From Lingula anatina (taxonomy: Eukaryota > Brachiopoda > Lingulata > Lingulida > Lingulidae), in assembly GCF_001039355.2 (NCBI RefSeq), contig NW_019775735.1, positions 116,194 through 180,193 on the forward strand: DNA of 64,000 bases, read 5' to 3'. Numbering within the stretch: position 1 is the first letter of the stretch; each line of letters begins with the position of its first letter. The translations under genes were made by a program, and so were the position numbers. A model generated the notes under the pieces. That model was not told where the DNA came from and ran no database searches. It saw only the letters and a program-made list of their open reading frames with translations. Positions 46,968 through 60,899 of the stretch are shown here, piece by piece.

Positions 46968-48839
46968 GCATTAGCGTTTGCTTCTCGTTAAATTGATGAT
47001 GAATTGATAATAAAACACGAGAGAAGAGAATGTGATTATAACACTTCATATGTAAACTAAAACAAGATAGCAGATTGCGACTACATGACTGCATAGACTG
47101 CATTTTTTTCTTTAGTTATTATTTACTGTTACATTTAAGATCGATTTTAAACATCTTAAACAAGGAAAATAAATTGACAGAGGCTACATCGAGAAACTAC
47201 TGAGATGTTACTATTTGCATTTTTAAGAACAAAACGTGAGCGTACATGTATGTGTATGTTTGTCCTTATGTCTGAGCATAGTGGTTTAATTTTTTTCATC
47301 TGACGCACAGCGCACTTCTGTGTGTTTGTATGTATGTAAGTGCACATGTGTGTGTGCGTGCGTGTGTGTGTGTGTGTGTGTGTATGTATTTACGAATTCC
47401 ACGAAATAAAAAAATTGCAAATATAAATTTGAAAAAAAAAAGAATTAATTTAATGTCTCCTTTAAGTATCAAGAAGGGGTTAAGATAAAAAAATTTAGAA
47501 TTACATGTAATTTTTTTATAAGAACGTTCACAGGTAGTAAATATTAGGATTTTTTTATCTTAACTGTAGTAAGGCAGAATTTAGGAAGGACCTGGCTCAT
47601 GACTCCCCTCTCCAAAAACCAGTATAACGGGCACAACGAGACAAAATAAAACCATATTTTCATCCTTATGCAATGCATGTATGTCATAAGCTCCTTTTTC
47701 ATATTATCCGATTCAAAATGTTCGAATTTCTGCTTTTGCCCCCTCCAATCCTCCCCTATGCGCAATCTTAGGTCCGCCAGCGACGTAGACATGTAAATTA
47801 CGAGAAAGACTCATAGTATGTCATTACTAATGCAAACAATAAAACACTGCGGTAAAAATTGTCGGATTTAAGGTCTACAGAGACGCTAACGGCCTTCTTT
47901 TTTTTTCAAATTTGATTTTGTGGTCTCGACTGAAATAGACAAATTATCCAGTCGTCAATATACGAACATTATATAAATGCATCGTATAAAGAATGAATTT
48001 AGGATTTTTTCTTATATACGTATATCGAAAGGAATAGTGTATATCTTTGCAATTTTAGTCTTAAAACTTGGCAATAATCCCCCGTGCTCTTTGCAGTTAT
48101 CATAGTCTGTTTTTCATTTCACGCGAGATAATGACCAAAAATGGAGATAATTTTGCAATCGTCTTAACAGAAAAGACGAAACTTCAATTGCTGCTCGTCT
48201 TTCTCTTGAACAAGTGGAAAAAAAGCTGCTACTTTGCCAGGACATCCAGACTCCATTTTGCACTTAATTCATCCGCTGTAGAATACCATACGTCTTCGGT
48301 GGGACGTGATTGATTTAACAAGACACTGAAAAGGACATTAGTGGGACGACGCATGCAACCCGTTAGCGTCCCTCGTCAAGTTGAAAGGGGCAAAAGCGAA
48401 GGATTTGCATATAAGTGATGTCCGCTCATAAAAGTTGCTTAAATTTAATTTGATTTTTCCTGGTTAGTGGTTTAGGTGAGCGAATGAAGATTCCCATAAC
48501 TGTTAGTAACTCTCATGACTAAGAAGTGAAAAAGAAAGAAAGAATGCATATGTGTTTCAAGCAATTTGTGAGTGTCCACAGCACGCACTTCACAAAGGTG
48601 TTTGTTTTATAATGCCTTAAAAAACGAAGGTGAAATAAGAATGAAATCGCTGTAAGACCGTTTTGAGGTCATATACATTAAAAAAAAATAAAAAACCACG
48701 TACGGGCGTAACCAATATAGCGTAGGAGTCGATTAAGTTTGAAACATGTGAACCACTGTTTATCTATTTTACATATTATACAGTCTTTACCAGTATATTT
48801 TACAGTTTAAAAAGCTGTTAATTCACAAAAATTTCCCAT

Positions 48840-49150
48840 AAACATCGTTTAACCCATTACAAACGACGTCGACGCCAACTGTATTGATCACAAAGGACAA
48901 AGATTGAATAAGAATCGAGTTTTTTGCGGCGAGGAATGCACACAAATCTTGCAACCTACGTAACCAAAGCTGAGCGAAAACGCACACCGCCCCCTATTAC
49001 ATATGATAGGTTGAGGCCCATGGCGTGCTCGTTCTCTTCTATCCACAATTGAACGACAGATTTCTGCCTAACCGTTACTGGGGCCATTCATCATATCATG
49101 GACGCTTCTCTTGACCACCCTTCTCATACGCAGCGTCGTTAAAACACCTA
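48840..49150. promoter_or_regulatory. GC-richer candidate element between Lox5 and Scr
   Basis: Non-repetitive stretch with CATTACAAACGACGTCGACG, ATCACAAAGGACAAAG (Sox/TCF-like), CACCGCCCCCTATTAC (weak CTCF-like) and TGACCACCC (Runx/Gli-like). No coding resemblance. Proposed from composition and motif density only. Confidence 0.25.
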
Positions 49151-50929
49151 AACAAACCATATACATTACCGGGACAAATTGTAATGGCGGGGTATAAGAG
49201 CAATTTAGGTTAATTTGTTTTTATGTGTGTTTTATGTCTTTTTTGACATCTTAGTTTAAGACCGTGGAAGCATTACGGCGGATAATGTCGTGTTGTAATC
49301 TAAGATGAAGGCATAATTTTCAAGTTCAGTTGACAGACTGGATTGGAAGTTTAATTGACTGCCAATTCCTTTAGTATGCAGTTGCCGGTTTAATTCTTTA
49401 CGTTCAATGTTCATTTTAAGCCTATTTTAGAGGCAATTCAACTACCGTAAGTCATGAATGAAATTTATATTATAATCAGATGCAATCGTATTGTGATTTT
49501 ACATACATAGTATGCATACCTAAAGTTTCGATTTGTGAATTTGAAAAAACTATCAATTTATCATTTTATTTATTTATACAATCAATATATTCCAAATTAG
49601 GAATAAAAGTTTACTTGTGTAAAGGGCATAACCAACACAAAATGATAGCACAACACAAAAATGTTTGCTCGTCCTCATCATGAGAATCTCGATTTATTAA
49701 AGTTGGATTTACGTTCATTCCCTTCTCGAGGTTTTTATCTTTAAAAATCGTACATGAAAAACACATATAATATAAGTTCAAAATCCTTGAACGCACCGAA
49801 TGCACGCTCTGCAATTTATAACACTTATTTCGCCCAAAATGAAGCACTTAAAAACGCCGTTGGAATATCTATGCATAAATAACGGGCTGCCAGAGCGTAT
49901 GCGTATCGATCGTGTGGTACAAGAGATTGCCCATGGAGAGCAATTTATCAGTGCTCATCCCGCGGTACAAAACTATCAATATATGGCGGTTACGTGCGAC
50001 AGGTTTTGTACCGGGTTTGTTCTGTTATGTAACCGGCCTGGGAGTCAAACATGAAAGCACAAAATGTGCGCCATTAAGTCTGCTGCTGATGCAGCATCGA
50101 TCGGTTCAGGTGATAAAAACAACGTCAAAAGTGCTGCGTCATAGTGCAAAGGTGCCATGCGAAAAATGAAAAAAAAAGTTAGTTTAATTTATCATGGATC
50201 TGTTGCTTTTTGCTCATTCGGCATATTGCTTCATAGGGCTATTTGTCACGTTTGTGCAAAAGTATGTCAAAAAGTCATTTAGTGCGACTTAGCACAAAAA
50301 TTCGTATTGTGTTTTTTTTTTTTTATCTACTAAAATGACACTTATAGGACATGTCCGACTTTGTCATTCCTGTTTGCTGACACCCTTCCCCCAAACTTTT
50401 CCGTTGTTATAGTAATTAGAAAGAGGTAACTTTACTCAACACAAAATACTTTGGATTCATAAACAGCGAGTACACTTACGACCTCACATAATAAACAGTC
50501 GCTAAAAAGACTTAAAAGTAGACTTTGCTTGGTCAGCCTTAAACATTACTTTTCCTGGACTAACTTCGGATTTTAATACATAATATCACTAATTGAGGTC
50601 TAGGTAATCCCTCATACAGCACAGTTTACATGAAGGTAAAGCACAGGCCCTAACTTTTGCCCGTTATAGAGTGCAAGGGCATGCATACAGTCACCGCGCA
50701 CGCTGATGTTGAGACCTGGATGCACTTGTTTATACGACATTTTTCGTTGGCACTATGTTCATTTAAGCACGCACACGCGCGTCAGCATGTGTCTTTCTCT
50801 TGTGCCCTGCGCGTATTCACATATGAAAATGCACACAAATGTGCGAATATGCATTGGCATCTGACAAAAATGATTTTAGCTATTTCCTTGCTAATAGATT
50901 TCAATCGAATTTGCTTATATTCACCGCAG

Positions 50930-51088
50930 TGGCAGAATCGACTCGAAAGACAGAAAAAGGCAAATCAGAACTCTGCGGCCGCAGTCGGTTCTTCCAAAAT
51001 AATTACTAATGTATTTGATCCTGGCACTGACATGCAGTATTCTGAATGGGTGGGCTTCAGTGAAGATATTGATATTATAAATAAATAA
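50930..51088 (+). CDS. Orphan exon-like ORF of unknown function
   Basis: After a possible acceptor (TTCACCGCAG, 50920-50929) an open frame of 52 residues runs to TAA at 51086-51088. It begins WQNRLERQKKANQNSAAA, is basic and Gln/Asn-rich first, then acidic and aromatic (VFDPGTDMQYSEWVGFSEDI). The composition and use of GC-richer codons differ from the AT-rich flanks. The same frame stays open upstream to 50657, but that part looks non-coding. WQNR recalls the WFQNR of a homeodomain third helix, yet F49 is missing and the rest does not fit, so I do not call it one. It could be the last exon of an unknown gene or a transposon fragment. Confidence 0.3.
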   Translation, partial: WQNRLERQKKANQNSAAAVGSSKIITNVFDPGTDMQYSEWVGFSEDIDIINK

Positions 51089-53447
51089 ATAGATAAATAA
51101 ATAAATAAATAATTGAATTTAAAAAAAATAGAATGCACAAATGATTAAATAAAATAAAATTTTCCCGAAGATTTATATGGTATATATCTTTAACATGTTG
51201 GAGAAAATGTATTTTCCAAATCAATTTGTTTATCAAAAAACAACAGTTTATACGTTTTCTTCAAGTCAAGGTTGGTCTCCTTTTTTCTTTGTGCCTTATG
51301 CTTCACTAATCTACACCAACCATGTTAGAAGACAGAGGAGATGAAGGCTCGTGATGAACGCAACCTACATGAATAAAACATCAACAGCCAAAGGCGGCAC
51401 CATTAAAATGCGCATCTCATTTGAACTTGGACATGAAGCGTTTGCTCTAACAGGCTTTTTATTGCGGAGTGGCCAAACGGAATGTACAAATCGTATAAAT
51501 ATATAAAGAAATAAATGTATATGCTAGATATAAATAACGAAATAAAAAAAAAACATCTAATCTTAGAGACGGCTCGAGCAATGATTTGTGAGTAGGAGAA
51601 AATTGCCTTTTTTCAAATGTGTATTTACTTTGGCGGGGAAATCCCGCAGAGAATACCTTTAAAATACTTTCAAAATACTTATGTAAATACATGAACTAAT
51701 AGTACATGTATTTACGCAGTGTAACAGGGAAGTCATCGACACAAACAAAAACAATAATCAAAACTGTAAACAGCCAACGTGCAGCTGAAAGCAAATCGTT
51801 TATTTGCATAAAATTTAAGTGATATGTAGCCCAGCTCTAAACAAGTACGAGCTACAATTTTATTTCTTTCGTTTCCAGACGTAGCATTACTTAAAATAAC
51901 ACGCACCACATGTAAATCGTACTCAAAATGTTATGTTTGATATGAAGCGTATGCACAAAAATAATTTTGAAAGCCGTATGACAAGGAGCGCTGTGCAGCT
52001 CTACCTGTATTACATAACAATTTGAAGCAAGGTAAAAGGTACATTGTCAGGTGTGGCGTGCGCCAGGACAAGATATGTCTAGATTTACATACGGCTAACA
52101 ATGTCGCCTCTTCTGTCCGGTATAAGGGACAACGCGCACTGGGTGACCGTTGATACCAAACACAGACATGGTACAACAAAACACCAAGTTTTCTAAAAGT
52201 GGTCGTTGCTCTCTCTCTCTCTTTCTCTCTCTTTCTCTCCCTCTGAATCTTTCTTTCTTCGATAATTACAGAATTACCAAAGCAGATTGATATAGAATAG
52301 CACATCCCTCTCTGCGGGTGCCCTATCCAATACGGACTTTCTCGACATGGTTCTTCACATTACTCTCTCTCCAGCAGCTGTCTCTTTCAATAGCTGGATC
52401 TCACCCGAATCCACACATTTGCCCAGGTTTTCGGTAAAAGTTAGCCTTTGTCTTCCTCTGCTGCGTTTTCCTCCTGTTTTTCCAGTAAGCAATGCTTCCC
52501 AGCTCAAGTTTGCGTAGTATATGTCCCAAAAAGTTCAATTGTATTTGTAGGACGTTCAAAATATCGCATACGTTTTGAAATTGATAACCATATCAGTAAA
52601 AAAAACAAAAAAAAAAAAAAAAACAACAAAAAAAACGAGGTGAAAATAGAGAAACGGCTTATTGTAGATTCAATAAATAGAAAGAAACATTTTTGTGATG
52701 TTCGGCTTCAATTTTTTAGCTCTTGGTAAAAGGCAAACTTTACCGATGGACTGAACGAGCAAGCAATAAAGGATTGCGTTGTCCTTCCACAGAAATGAAC
52801 GTAGGCTATCACAAACATTCTATAAATCACTGTGATGGTAATATATAATTATCTCATCGTATACATTTAGTACCAAATCATTATATGGTTCCAAACACAC
52901 GTTCTTTCTACTGATATCAGAGCCCTTAAGTATATGAAAAATGGCTGGCAAATATCATTATTTTTCACATTGAAATATTTGACTTGTAAATTGTGGACGT
53001 AGGAGAGTCCCTTCAACATTCCTTACGGTCTATTCCCAATGAAACTATAGTTCTAGTTAGATCGACCCAACTCCATGGGGACATTGTGAATGCGATAAGA
53101 TTAAAAGGTTAACACGCCGCCTCCTGGCCTCGACTTAGAATACAGGAAAGCTGGCGATTATACGAGAACGCTAGAAACAAGAGGAGGTTCATTGGTAATG
53201 AGATCTTAGCTATATACCTTCTACTCCCACTCTTCAAATTAACTTAAGTATTTTACAATTTGTCTTCGTCGGACTAAGGTGACTTATCCACCTATCAAAA
53301 CTTTATAAGCACGGTCTTCAATGGGGGATATCTTGACCTCCGCCATTTAAGTCAGTTATGGTGATGATCAAACAACAGAGGCGTAGATTGAGGAGAAATG
53401 AGGTACAGCGGCAAGTGTGACCGCCACATAAAAATATTACTCAATAT

Positions 53448-53450
<3 letters not shown>

Positions 53451-53485
<35 letters not shown>
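53451..53485. repeat. (CT)n microsatellite
   Basis: About 35 bp of CT, followed by a TGTGTTGTGTG-rich stretch. Confidence 0.95.
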
Positions 53486-53487
<2 letters not shown>

Positions 53488-56009
53488 GTGTGTTGTGTGT
53501 GTGTTGTGTGTGTTTGTTTGCTCGTGGTAGTGTGAGTATTTTGAATTTTGTTCTGTCGGGGGACAGGGATTTTCACATTACACTTCTAACGATTCAAAAT
53601 ATAAGCTTTACATGTGAGGGAGTATATACGGTGATATCTGTTGCTTCTTGCAGTCTGATAGACATGCAAGGCTTAAACATATGAGTTTGCTTTGGTTTCA
53701 CTAATTAAAGATATTAATAAATGTTTCTTATAAGTTCTCCTTATTTCTTCTATTATCTTGTAAAAATCTAATGATCACATTTTCGCACAGGGAGTTGGAA
53801 TAAAAATGCCTGCTTTCTTGTGCTATACGGTACTTATACATGGCAGAGAAGTTGACTGTCAGTATATTGTACAGGGAGAAATGCCGTCATGCAGTAGTGA
53901 CATGTAAAAAAAAAAGCTCTTTAGTAAGGAAAAAAAGCGAAACGCTATTCAAAAAGAGAATGAGAGTAATGAGAATTGATTGAGGTTTGTTTAAAAAGTT
54001 CGGCATTTTGAAAGTGTGAGAGCTTGGTTTAATTGGGTTCGCATGGGTTTTTATACCCTTTGCAGCAAAGTAAGGAGGGAACTTGGTCCATTTATTTATT
54101 CATTTACCTGTCCATTTATTTTTTTTTGCGAAAAAAATTAATAAAACAGACCCCTTGTCCCCTTAGCAGCTAATGTGTGCTAATATTCATCTAACACTCC
54201 CAGTAAATAAAATCTTTCAAAAATTTTTGACTTAGATGTACCAGTAACATCTTTTTATAAAACCTCGGACAAATAAAGGTCGGGATATCCATTACATAAA
54301 CACATTATGGAAATACATACAAAAATAAGAAGTGGGCGTTTGTCATATACCAATGCCACGCGCCGCACATAATTCATCTGTTGATAATTATCAGTACGCC
54401 TCAGCAAGTTCGCCCAATTGTAAAGACACTTAATGTATACGTTTAAAGATTATGGTGCTTTTCAAGGCTGCAGTTGTCCTGTGAATAAGAAAAATATAAC
54501 ACTGGCGATACATGTACATGACGGACAATCAGAAGTTGTTTTCACAGAGGTTGATTATGATATTATGATATTAAAGGTAAAGATTCTTGTTCTGGCGTAT
54601 TAGATTAAAGAAGTAAATGTGCCTTATATTTTAACAGCTCTTAAAATTCGTATAACGCCGACAGGAAAAATAACGTATAGAAATGACTGAAAATGTCATT
54701 TATATGTAATACTTCATATAACATAAAATATAAAAGAACTTTGAAAACTTTTAATAAAGCGCTATCTATCAATCCGACTTTAATACGATATACATTTTCC
54801 ACCAGCAGTTCAATTTATAATTATTTTCATTGCAAAGAATGCAAGGCAACAGCAAGTGCAGCAAAGTGCCTCATTCTTTTCTAAAACTTTATATATCCCA
54901 CGACTTATTTTTATATATCTATTAATCTATCTACTTAACTATCTTTTTATGAATGAAGTGATGGATCAGAAGTATCTTTTGACGACATTTATGGTCCTCG
55001 CCTGCTTTCTTATAATATATGTACATAACGCAAGATTGGCATCAAGATTTCTGAGAAATGGGGCACTTTAGAAGCGGTGGGACGTGAAAGAGAAATAAAA
55101 AAATGGCTTACATGGCCTGTATATCCTGTACTTCACAGTAAAGGCGAGGCCGACATTCAGACAAATGTGCAGACAAAAATAACATTGTAAAGTTGTCATC
55201 ACTACATCATTTTTGACAGATTTGCCTGTAAGGTGGACCGAAGGAATTGCTTACACATTCTGAATTTGTTTTTTTTTTAAATAAAATCAAAAGCTTCCCC
55301 TTGTATTTCTTTCTGGACGCATATATTGTCATACATTTAACAAATACTTTACAGGACTTTTATCCTTCAAATTTGCACCTAGAAACGTTCTGAATGACAC
55401 GCACAAACAGTTTACTTCTTTAAATTTACATGTATTTCTACACGGGTATATCCGTGTTGTCACAGTGCCATATTTGTGAAGTACAGGAAAAGCAATGCAT
55501 AAGCTTGAACTAATGCAACATCACAATGGAAAGATGCTTTGGATGCTTAATCTATAAAAATCATGACAATGGGAACATTCTTTCTGAATATTTAAGGGTA
55601 AACATACATGTACCGTGATATTATTATGATTTTTTGACAGTGAGCCAGTATGCTTTCATTCTTCCTTGAACATGAAAAAAGTGAAAACAAATGGCATTAT
55701 GAGATTTTCTCTTTAGTTATAATAGATATGGATCTATGTCAAAATTTTGTACATACTTCAAACATGAAATATGAGTTGAATGAGGTTTCTTTTGAACTGC
55801 TCTAATTCAGTCTTTACATTAAATAAAAGAATAATAAATGAATGGACCATGTTAATGAATTACTGGCGGCGTAGAATGAAGAAATAAAAAAGCGAAAATA
55901 ATAAATCATCTCTCCCTTTTACATTCGCTTTCACCAGCATTTCATATGCAACATTATTACACATCTATCAAAAATAAAATTCCTTTGAGTGATCAATAAA
56001 ATAAACAAA

Positions 56010-56260
56010 ACTGGCAGAATTGGATCAACAAAATGCCTCTGCAGTCGCAACCCACAAATCACCTCGCACGTGAGGCGACCGTCCCCGTAAACAAGCCGGT
56101 GTCGAAAGAGGCGTGACAACTCTCATTTGGGAGCGTGACATGCCTTAACAATGGGCCGTTTATGCGCATCGCTCGCGGATCTTACCGCAGGCCCACTAAC
56201 CACCGGCCTCTCGACGCTGGCGAGATGGACCGCTCGATAAGAGGGAGGAATTAAACGAGA
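56010..56260. promoter_or_regulatory. GC-rich candidate element 1.4 kb upstream of Scr
   Basis: Strong GC/CpG enrichment against AT-rich flanks, with CTCGCACGTGAGGC (E-box), GGGCCGTTTATGCGC (Cdx/Hox-like TTTATG), CCACTAACCACCGG (Runx-like) and CTCGATAAGAG (GATA-like). It is crossed by a short minus-strand frame with no known match. Candidate distal promoter or enhancer of Scr. Confidence 0.35.
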
Positions 56261-57442
56261 GAGAGAGGAGGTTGGATGGAAATTATATATCTCGCCTTGA
56301 GTTTTAAGGCTGTCGTGTTTGGAGAAGTGGTTGTCTTATTTGTCGTGCTGTTTTTTCAAAAGCTGCATATCTTTTATTTGCTGTGACATAATTGACTTTA
56401 GTTAAGGCAACCCACAATGTTTGGGAGTACTTTTATTCAAAACTTACACTAAAATTAGTATTCCAGATATTAATTCTGTGTCGTGATGGCGTGTATCTCA
56501 CTGTCCCGACTCTTTAGCCATTGGAGCAGTTTTCTGTAATTTTCTTCAGAACATTATGGCCATCATGACCCTGCTGTCGTAGTTCAACATACAAGTATAC
56601 AAAAGCATTGTTCATTCATATTCCTCAGACCATTGACAACGACAACTTGTGGTGATTATGAATTGATGTAATGAGGAGAGAGGCATCTTGGTTTCTTCAT
56701 ACATTTGCTTTACGTCTTAATTGACACACGTTGTAATAAAGACGACATTTTTATCTTTTCACTTCTCCCAGTGCATATATACGATTATCACTGCTGTTTG
56801 AAGAGAAATTGTACTCAGCGGAACAAAGCTTCAGAATAGTTTGTAGCTCTCAATTGCTAGTGACATGATTAACAATTTTTTTTTCTTGTGCACATATTAT
56901 TACAAGATATCAACAAATATATTGTTCACACCGCGTGTGATAATTCTGATTTTGCGCAGGTACTGATTAAATATATCTATTTGTTATCAATTTTAACTAC
57001 AGCACAGAGCAAATAAGAAATACACTTTAAGACTTCTGGTAACTATTGCAAAGTAAAGTATACCACACGCATATGTATGAAAGGTCCTTCACGAGCGCAG
57101 CCGTCTGTAAAGAGACATCCGCAATTTACCGGTTGCTAATAAGGTGTCATATCGCACACCAAAAGGACACAAAATCAACGAAATCACAAAGGGCACACTT
57201 CAGAATATAACAATTATTCTTATCGGTCTAACTAGAGGAGCTCGTTGAGAGCAAATCATTATTGCCACTTTCACTATTATAGTTATGGTTTCTTTAACAC
57301 CATATAGCCATAACCAAGATCATAATCATCAGAAAATGGACCCAGTAGGCATCATTCCTTAGCCATTAAGTAAAATAAATGCTAAACGTACAATTTGCTC
57401 GCAGGAGCTGTGACCTTCGACCGCCTCGCGCGCTCGCCGTTT

Positions 57443-57616
57443 GATTGGCTGAACTCTGCCCACGTGACGGCCATATCACACCATTTATGGCGACGGTGGG
57501 ATATCGGGAGGCAGAAAAACCATTTGCTCCCCTGTTTGAATCATAATTCATCACCGGACGACCATTACGCGCACTAAAAACAATTTTAACGCGCCTACAA
57601 ATCACAAGCGCGACAA
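57443..57616 (+). promoter_or_regulatory. Scr proximal promoter / 5' UTR
   Basis: GATTGG (57443-57448) stands 12 bp before CACGTG (57461-57466, within CCCACGTGACGG). Next come ATTTATGG, GCGCACTAAAAACAATTTTAAC, and CTACAAATCA (57595-57604), which ends 12 bases before the ATG. CpG words are frequent and no TATA box is evident. The pair of boxes and the last word recur in the Lox5 promoter in the same order. Confidence 0.5.
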
Positions 57617-58175
57617 ATGAGCTCGTATTTTGTTAGTGCGATAGCAGGATCCTACAACCATGCCGGCCAGGGGGATGGGCCGGTTGGCCCGGGGGGTGAG
57701 CAGGACGGAGGAGGAGGAGGAGGGGTGGTGGGCAACCCCGCCGTCGATTTCAGTGCTCAGCTCGGCCACTACGGCTCCCAAGGATACTTACCGCCGGGAA
57801 ACACGACGGCCTTCGGCTACGGCTCCACTTCCATGACGAGCATGCCGAGTACGGACTATTATAACCCGCAGAAGTACACAACCCATTCCATGAGCCCGAT
57901 GGTGCTTCCTCACCAGTCAAGCGGCAGCAGTATGCCGCCTAACGGGTCCCAAGACATGTCCCGGGGGAGTCTCTCCTCCCCCTCACCCAGCGGGTATTCC
58001 CCGCCCACGGGCTACCAGAGGGCGTACAGCGAGCCCTCGGCTCAGCACCCTAGCGGGCAGGGGCAGGGGATGTCTGGCAGTCACAGCCCGCCGTCTCAGC
58101 AAGGTCTTCCAACGCAGCAAAACTACTCGCAGCCCCAGATCTACCCGTGGATGCGGAAGATGCATTTTGGACACG
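57617..58175 (+). CDS. Scr: Hox5/Scr-class transcription factor, exon 1 (partial)
   Basis: The exon encodes 186 residues plus one base (donor CACG/GTAAGC, phase 1, the same phase as Lox5). MSSYFV is the N-terminus typical of Hox5 proteins. A Gly run (31-36) and a Ser/Pro/Gln-rich middle follow. The hexapeptide IYPWM (175-179) with RKMHFGH right after it fits Hox5/Scr rather than Hox4 or Antp. The homeobox exon is not in the following 5.8 kb, so the intron runs past the right edge. The product should be a nuclear DNA-binding protein acting with PBC cofactors. Class assignment is strong from the two motifs and the position next to Lox5, but would be settled by the homeodomain. Confidence 0.93.
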
Positions 58176-60899
58176 GTAAGCCATGGTACCTCAAGTGTGT
58201 TTTCAGTATATTAAATATATACAGGATATAATGCCTGCAATTTTGTTTTGGGTTCCAGGATGTCCATTTATTAAAACGGGTTCTGTCTGAAATTCACCTT
58301 AATTCACCAGCCAGAATTTATTAGCGAAATTACTTAGCATGTGAATCTCGGTCAGCCGATATATTCAACCTCTACCCCTTGAACATATCCAGCTTTAAGT
58401 CAGTGGTACCTACTCTAAAAATGACTTCTCCCTTATTTTCTAAAACCTTGTCTTATTACAATATATGAATATTATAATAATTCCAAATATTAATCAGCTA
58501 TGAACGTATTGCCAAAATCATAAATAATGGCCGATTAAGCTATCAAGAAATCAACATATACATAGACTAATATTGCTTGTAAGTCCACTATTGTATACGA
58601 CTCATACCCCACGTGTTGAAATATTACAATCTTTCTCCAGATCAGTATAATTACAAAAAAACCCAATAATTAATAAAACTTAATGATAAATATTTAAAAT
58701 GGGACTGATGGAATACAATAACTAATAGTTACTATCCACTCGGAGTTTGAATAAACCTTTGTTGCAGAGGTACATCGTTTTTTTTTTTACTTACTGTATA
58801 TTTACACATAGTTTGCCTATATTTCATGCGTCCGAAGCACCAACGACGAATAAAACTGACGTATATAGCAACACCCACCCTTAGCCACAATAACTGCATG
58901 CCCAGTATGATAAACTACAGTGATTAGAACCAAGTAATTGCCATTATTTTTACGCACAGTTAGTCAATTAAGTGGGGGAAAACTGATTGCTGGCGAAAGA
59001 AAAAATTATGGAGATGTAGAAACGGCTACGTTCTAGACACATACGTCAGTGTTGTGACAGAGGGTGCAGAATCCAAATTTTTAGTTATTCCTTACGCCTT
59101 CTGCAATGTGTCACAGACAGATTAGAGATAAAGCTTTTTTGGTGACAGTCCCAGTGTTTGCGTTCACGAACCTAATGCTTAGATTTTTTTGCCCTCTTTT
59201 TTATCAAATGGCCGCAACGACCACCACGATTAATAACAGTCCTTGCTTTGGAAATATTTCAGTATCATTATTTATTGTTTTTTAAAAGTCAAATTGACTA
59301 TTTAAATGAGCAGCTTTTCGTGTAACAGAGCAGTTTCAATTTTTTTAAGCTATAGGCGTGTCGACGTACTTAACTCTTCACTAGACAGGTCATTGAAAGG
59401 TGAGAGAATTTAAAAAGGATCACGATGTCTCTTCAGTCCAGATATTAAACAATACAGACACAAAGGCAAGAGAATATAAAACTTCTTTACTCTACACTTT
59501 TGCTTCTTTGTATTCCTCGATGAAAACTAGCTAATAGATTAGTACACTAAATGGCGTGTGTAGTTTGGAATACACTATGTAGAATATTTTTAAATATTTT
59601 TAAAACAATTATATACCATTCCCAGTTTGCACATGTCCATTTTAACCTCTCTCTTTTCTAGCCATTTATTTGAATTACGTCGTCCATCCTGAATCTGGCG
59701 TACCTGATATATGCACATATTAATTCTGGCCCATATTCCTACCACACAAAGAACAAGGTAGTTGTTTCATGCTAACCCCCTACGCGTTAGGTTCATTTAA
59801 AGCAGGCGCACTATGACAAAGACCAGGGATTGTTTTATATTTCTAAATGCAATCATAGATATAAAAACCTTTCCATCTGTCAGGAAGATATGAGTTGTCA
59901 CCATTGCTCAGAATTTCTGTCATTCTCTTTGAAAAATGGTGAAAGGGAAATACTATTTATATTAGTTAGGACTTTCGCATAATAATTGTCATAAGGATTT
60001 CAGTTGGAGCTTAGCTGAAATGTAATGTGTTTTGTTTTTATGTCAGAATTAAACGTTATTCATATCTAACTTCTACATAAGTCCACTCGATAAAAACACG
60101 CTAAAGTTGAAAAGAGGTAATTATTGTATTGATACAAATTACCATTCACCGCACATGAAATAGCCAAATTATGCAGCCTTTACCGCGTATATATGCAACA
60201 CTAAAATGACGGCAGCAGATTCACCGGTTGCATAAAAACGTCTCTAAATCTAGGTAAATTTGTCTCCAAATATATTCATACTCTCCAGTTTATGGCATGT
60301 TCAGTTATCATTATCGTAGACCAGTATCAATCTTAATACTGTAAACATTTACACCGTGGTTCAACATAAAAATTGAGGTTTATTTATGATCCATGTGAAG
60401 ACGACGCAATAGGTGAATTAATGATAGACTACCGTCATTTTCCTCGAGTAACTTATTTTCCCACGATATACACAAGCGAAGTATTGTATTTTGTAGTCCA
60501 CCTTGTGCTTGTTAAATTGGGTACCCCGATGGAATTTTGTAAGGCCATATTTTTAGGGATGCGTTACAAAATTAGAATTTCTTCGCATACATTTAACAAT
60601 GTGGAATAATACTAGGCCTTTTTCCTAATTCATTTGGTTTAATAATGTAGAAAACCACGGTGCGCGTTTTCATTTTAAGTGTTTCACATCTATGTATCTC
60701 TCTCTCTACTTTCTTTTAATTTATATATTGATATTTGTAAACTATCTTCTCTTAAACATCGCTTCCATTCTTAACAGCACGCTTGTGAACTAAGCGTAGT
60801 TCTTTTTAAACCGACGGACTCCACGCATTTTATTATGCCTTCATGTTTGAATCTTCTTACAATACTCGAAACAACATGCATACCTTCAAATTCAAATCA

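Larger units (their letters stand above)
28850..57400. other. Lox5-Scr intergenic region
   Basis: About 28.5 kb without a recognisable gene on either strand; I saw no further homeobox, no mir-10 seed-type sequence (TACCCTGTAGATCCG) and no tRNA-like sequence. It contains microsatellites at about 30145-30200 (ATT), 38899-38937 (GA), 45079-45102 (GA), 45605-45682 (GA then GT), 47345-47384 (TG) and 53451-53485 (CT), and poly-A runs at 30827-30849 and 36832-36872. GC-richer islets and binding-site matches are listed separately. The rest is AT-rich DNA without visible structure. Confidence 0.6.

Noticed and set aside
50930-50965. WQNRLERQKK read as a homeodomain third helix
   Set aside because: Lacks F49 and the R53/K55 pattern, and no upstream homeodomain half is visible.
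57366-57605. Minus-strand frame over the Scr promoter
   Set aside because: Lies on the GC-rich promoter; no family resemblance.
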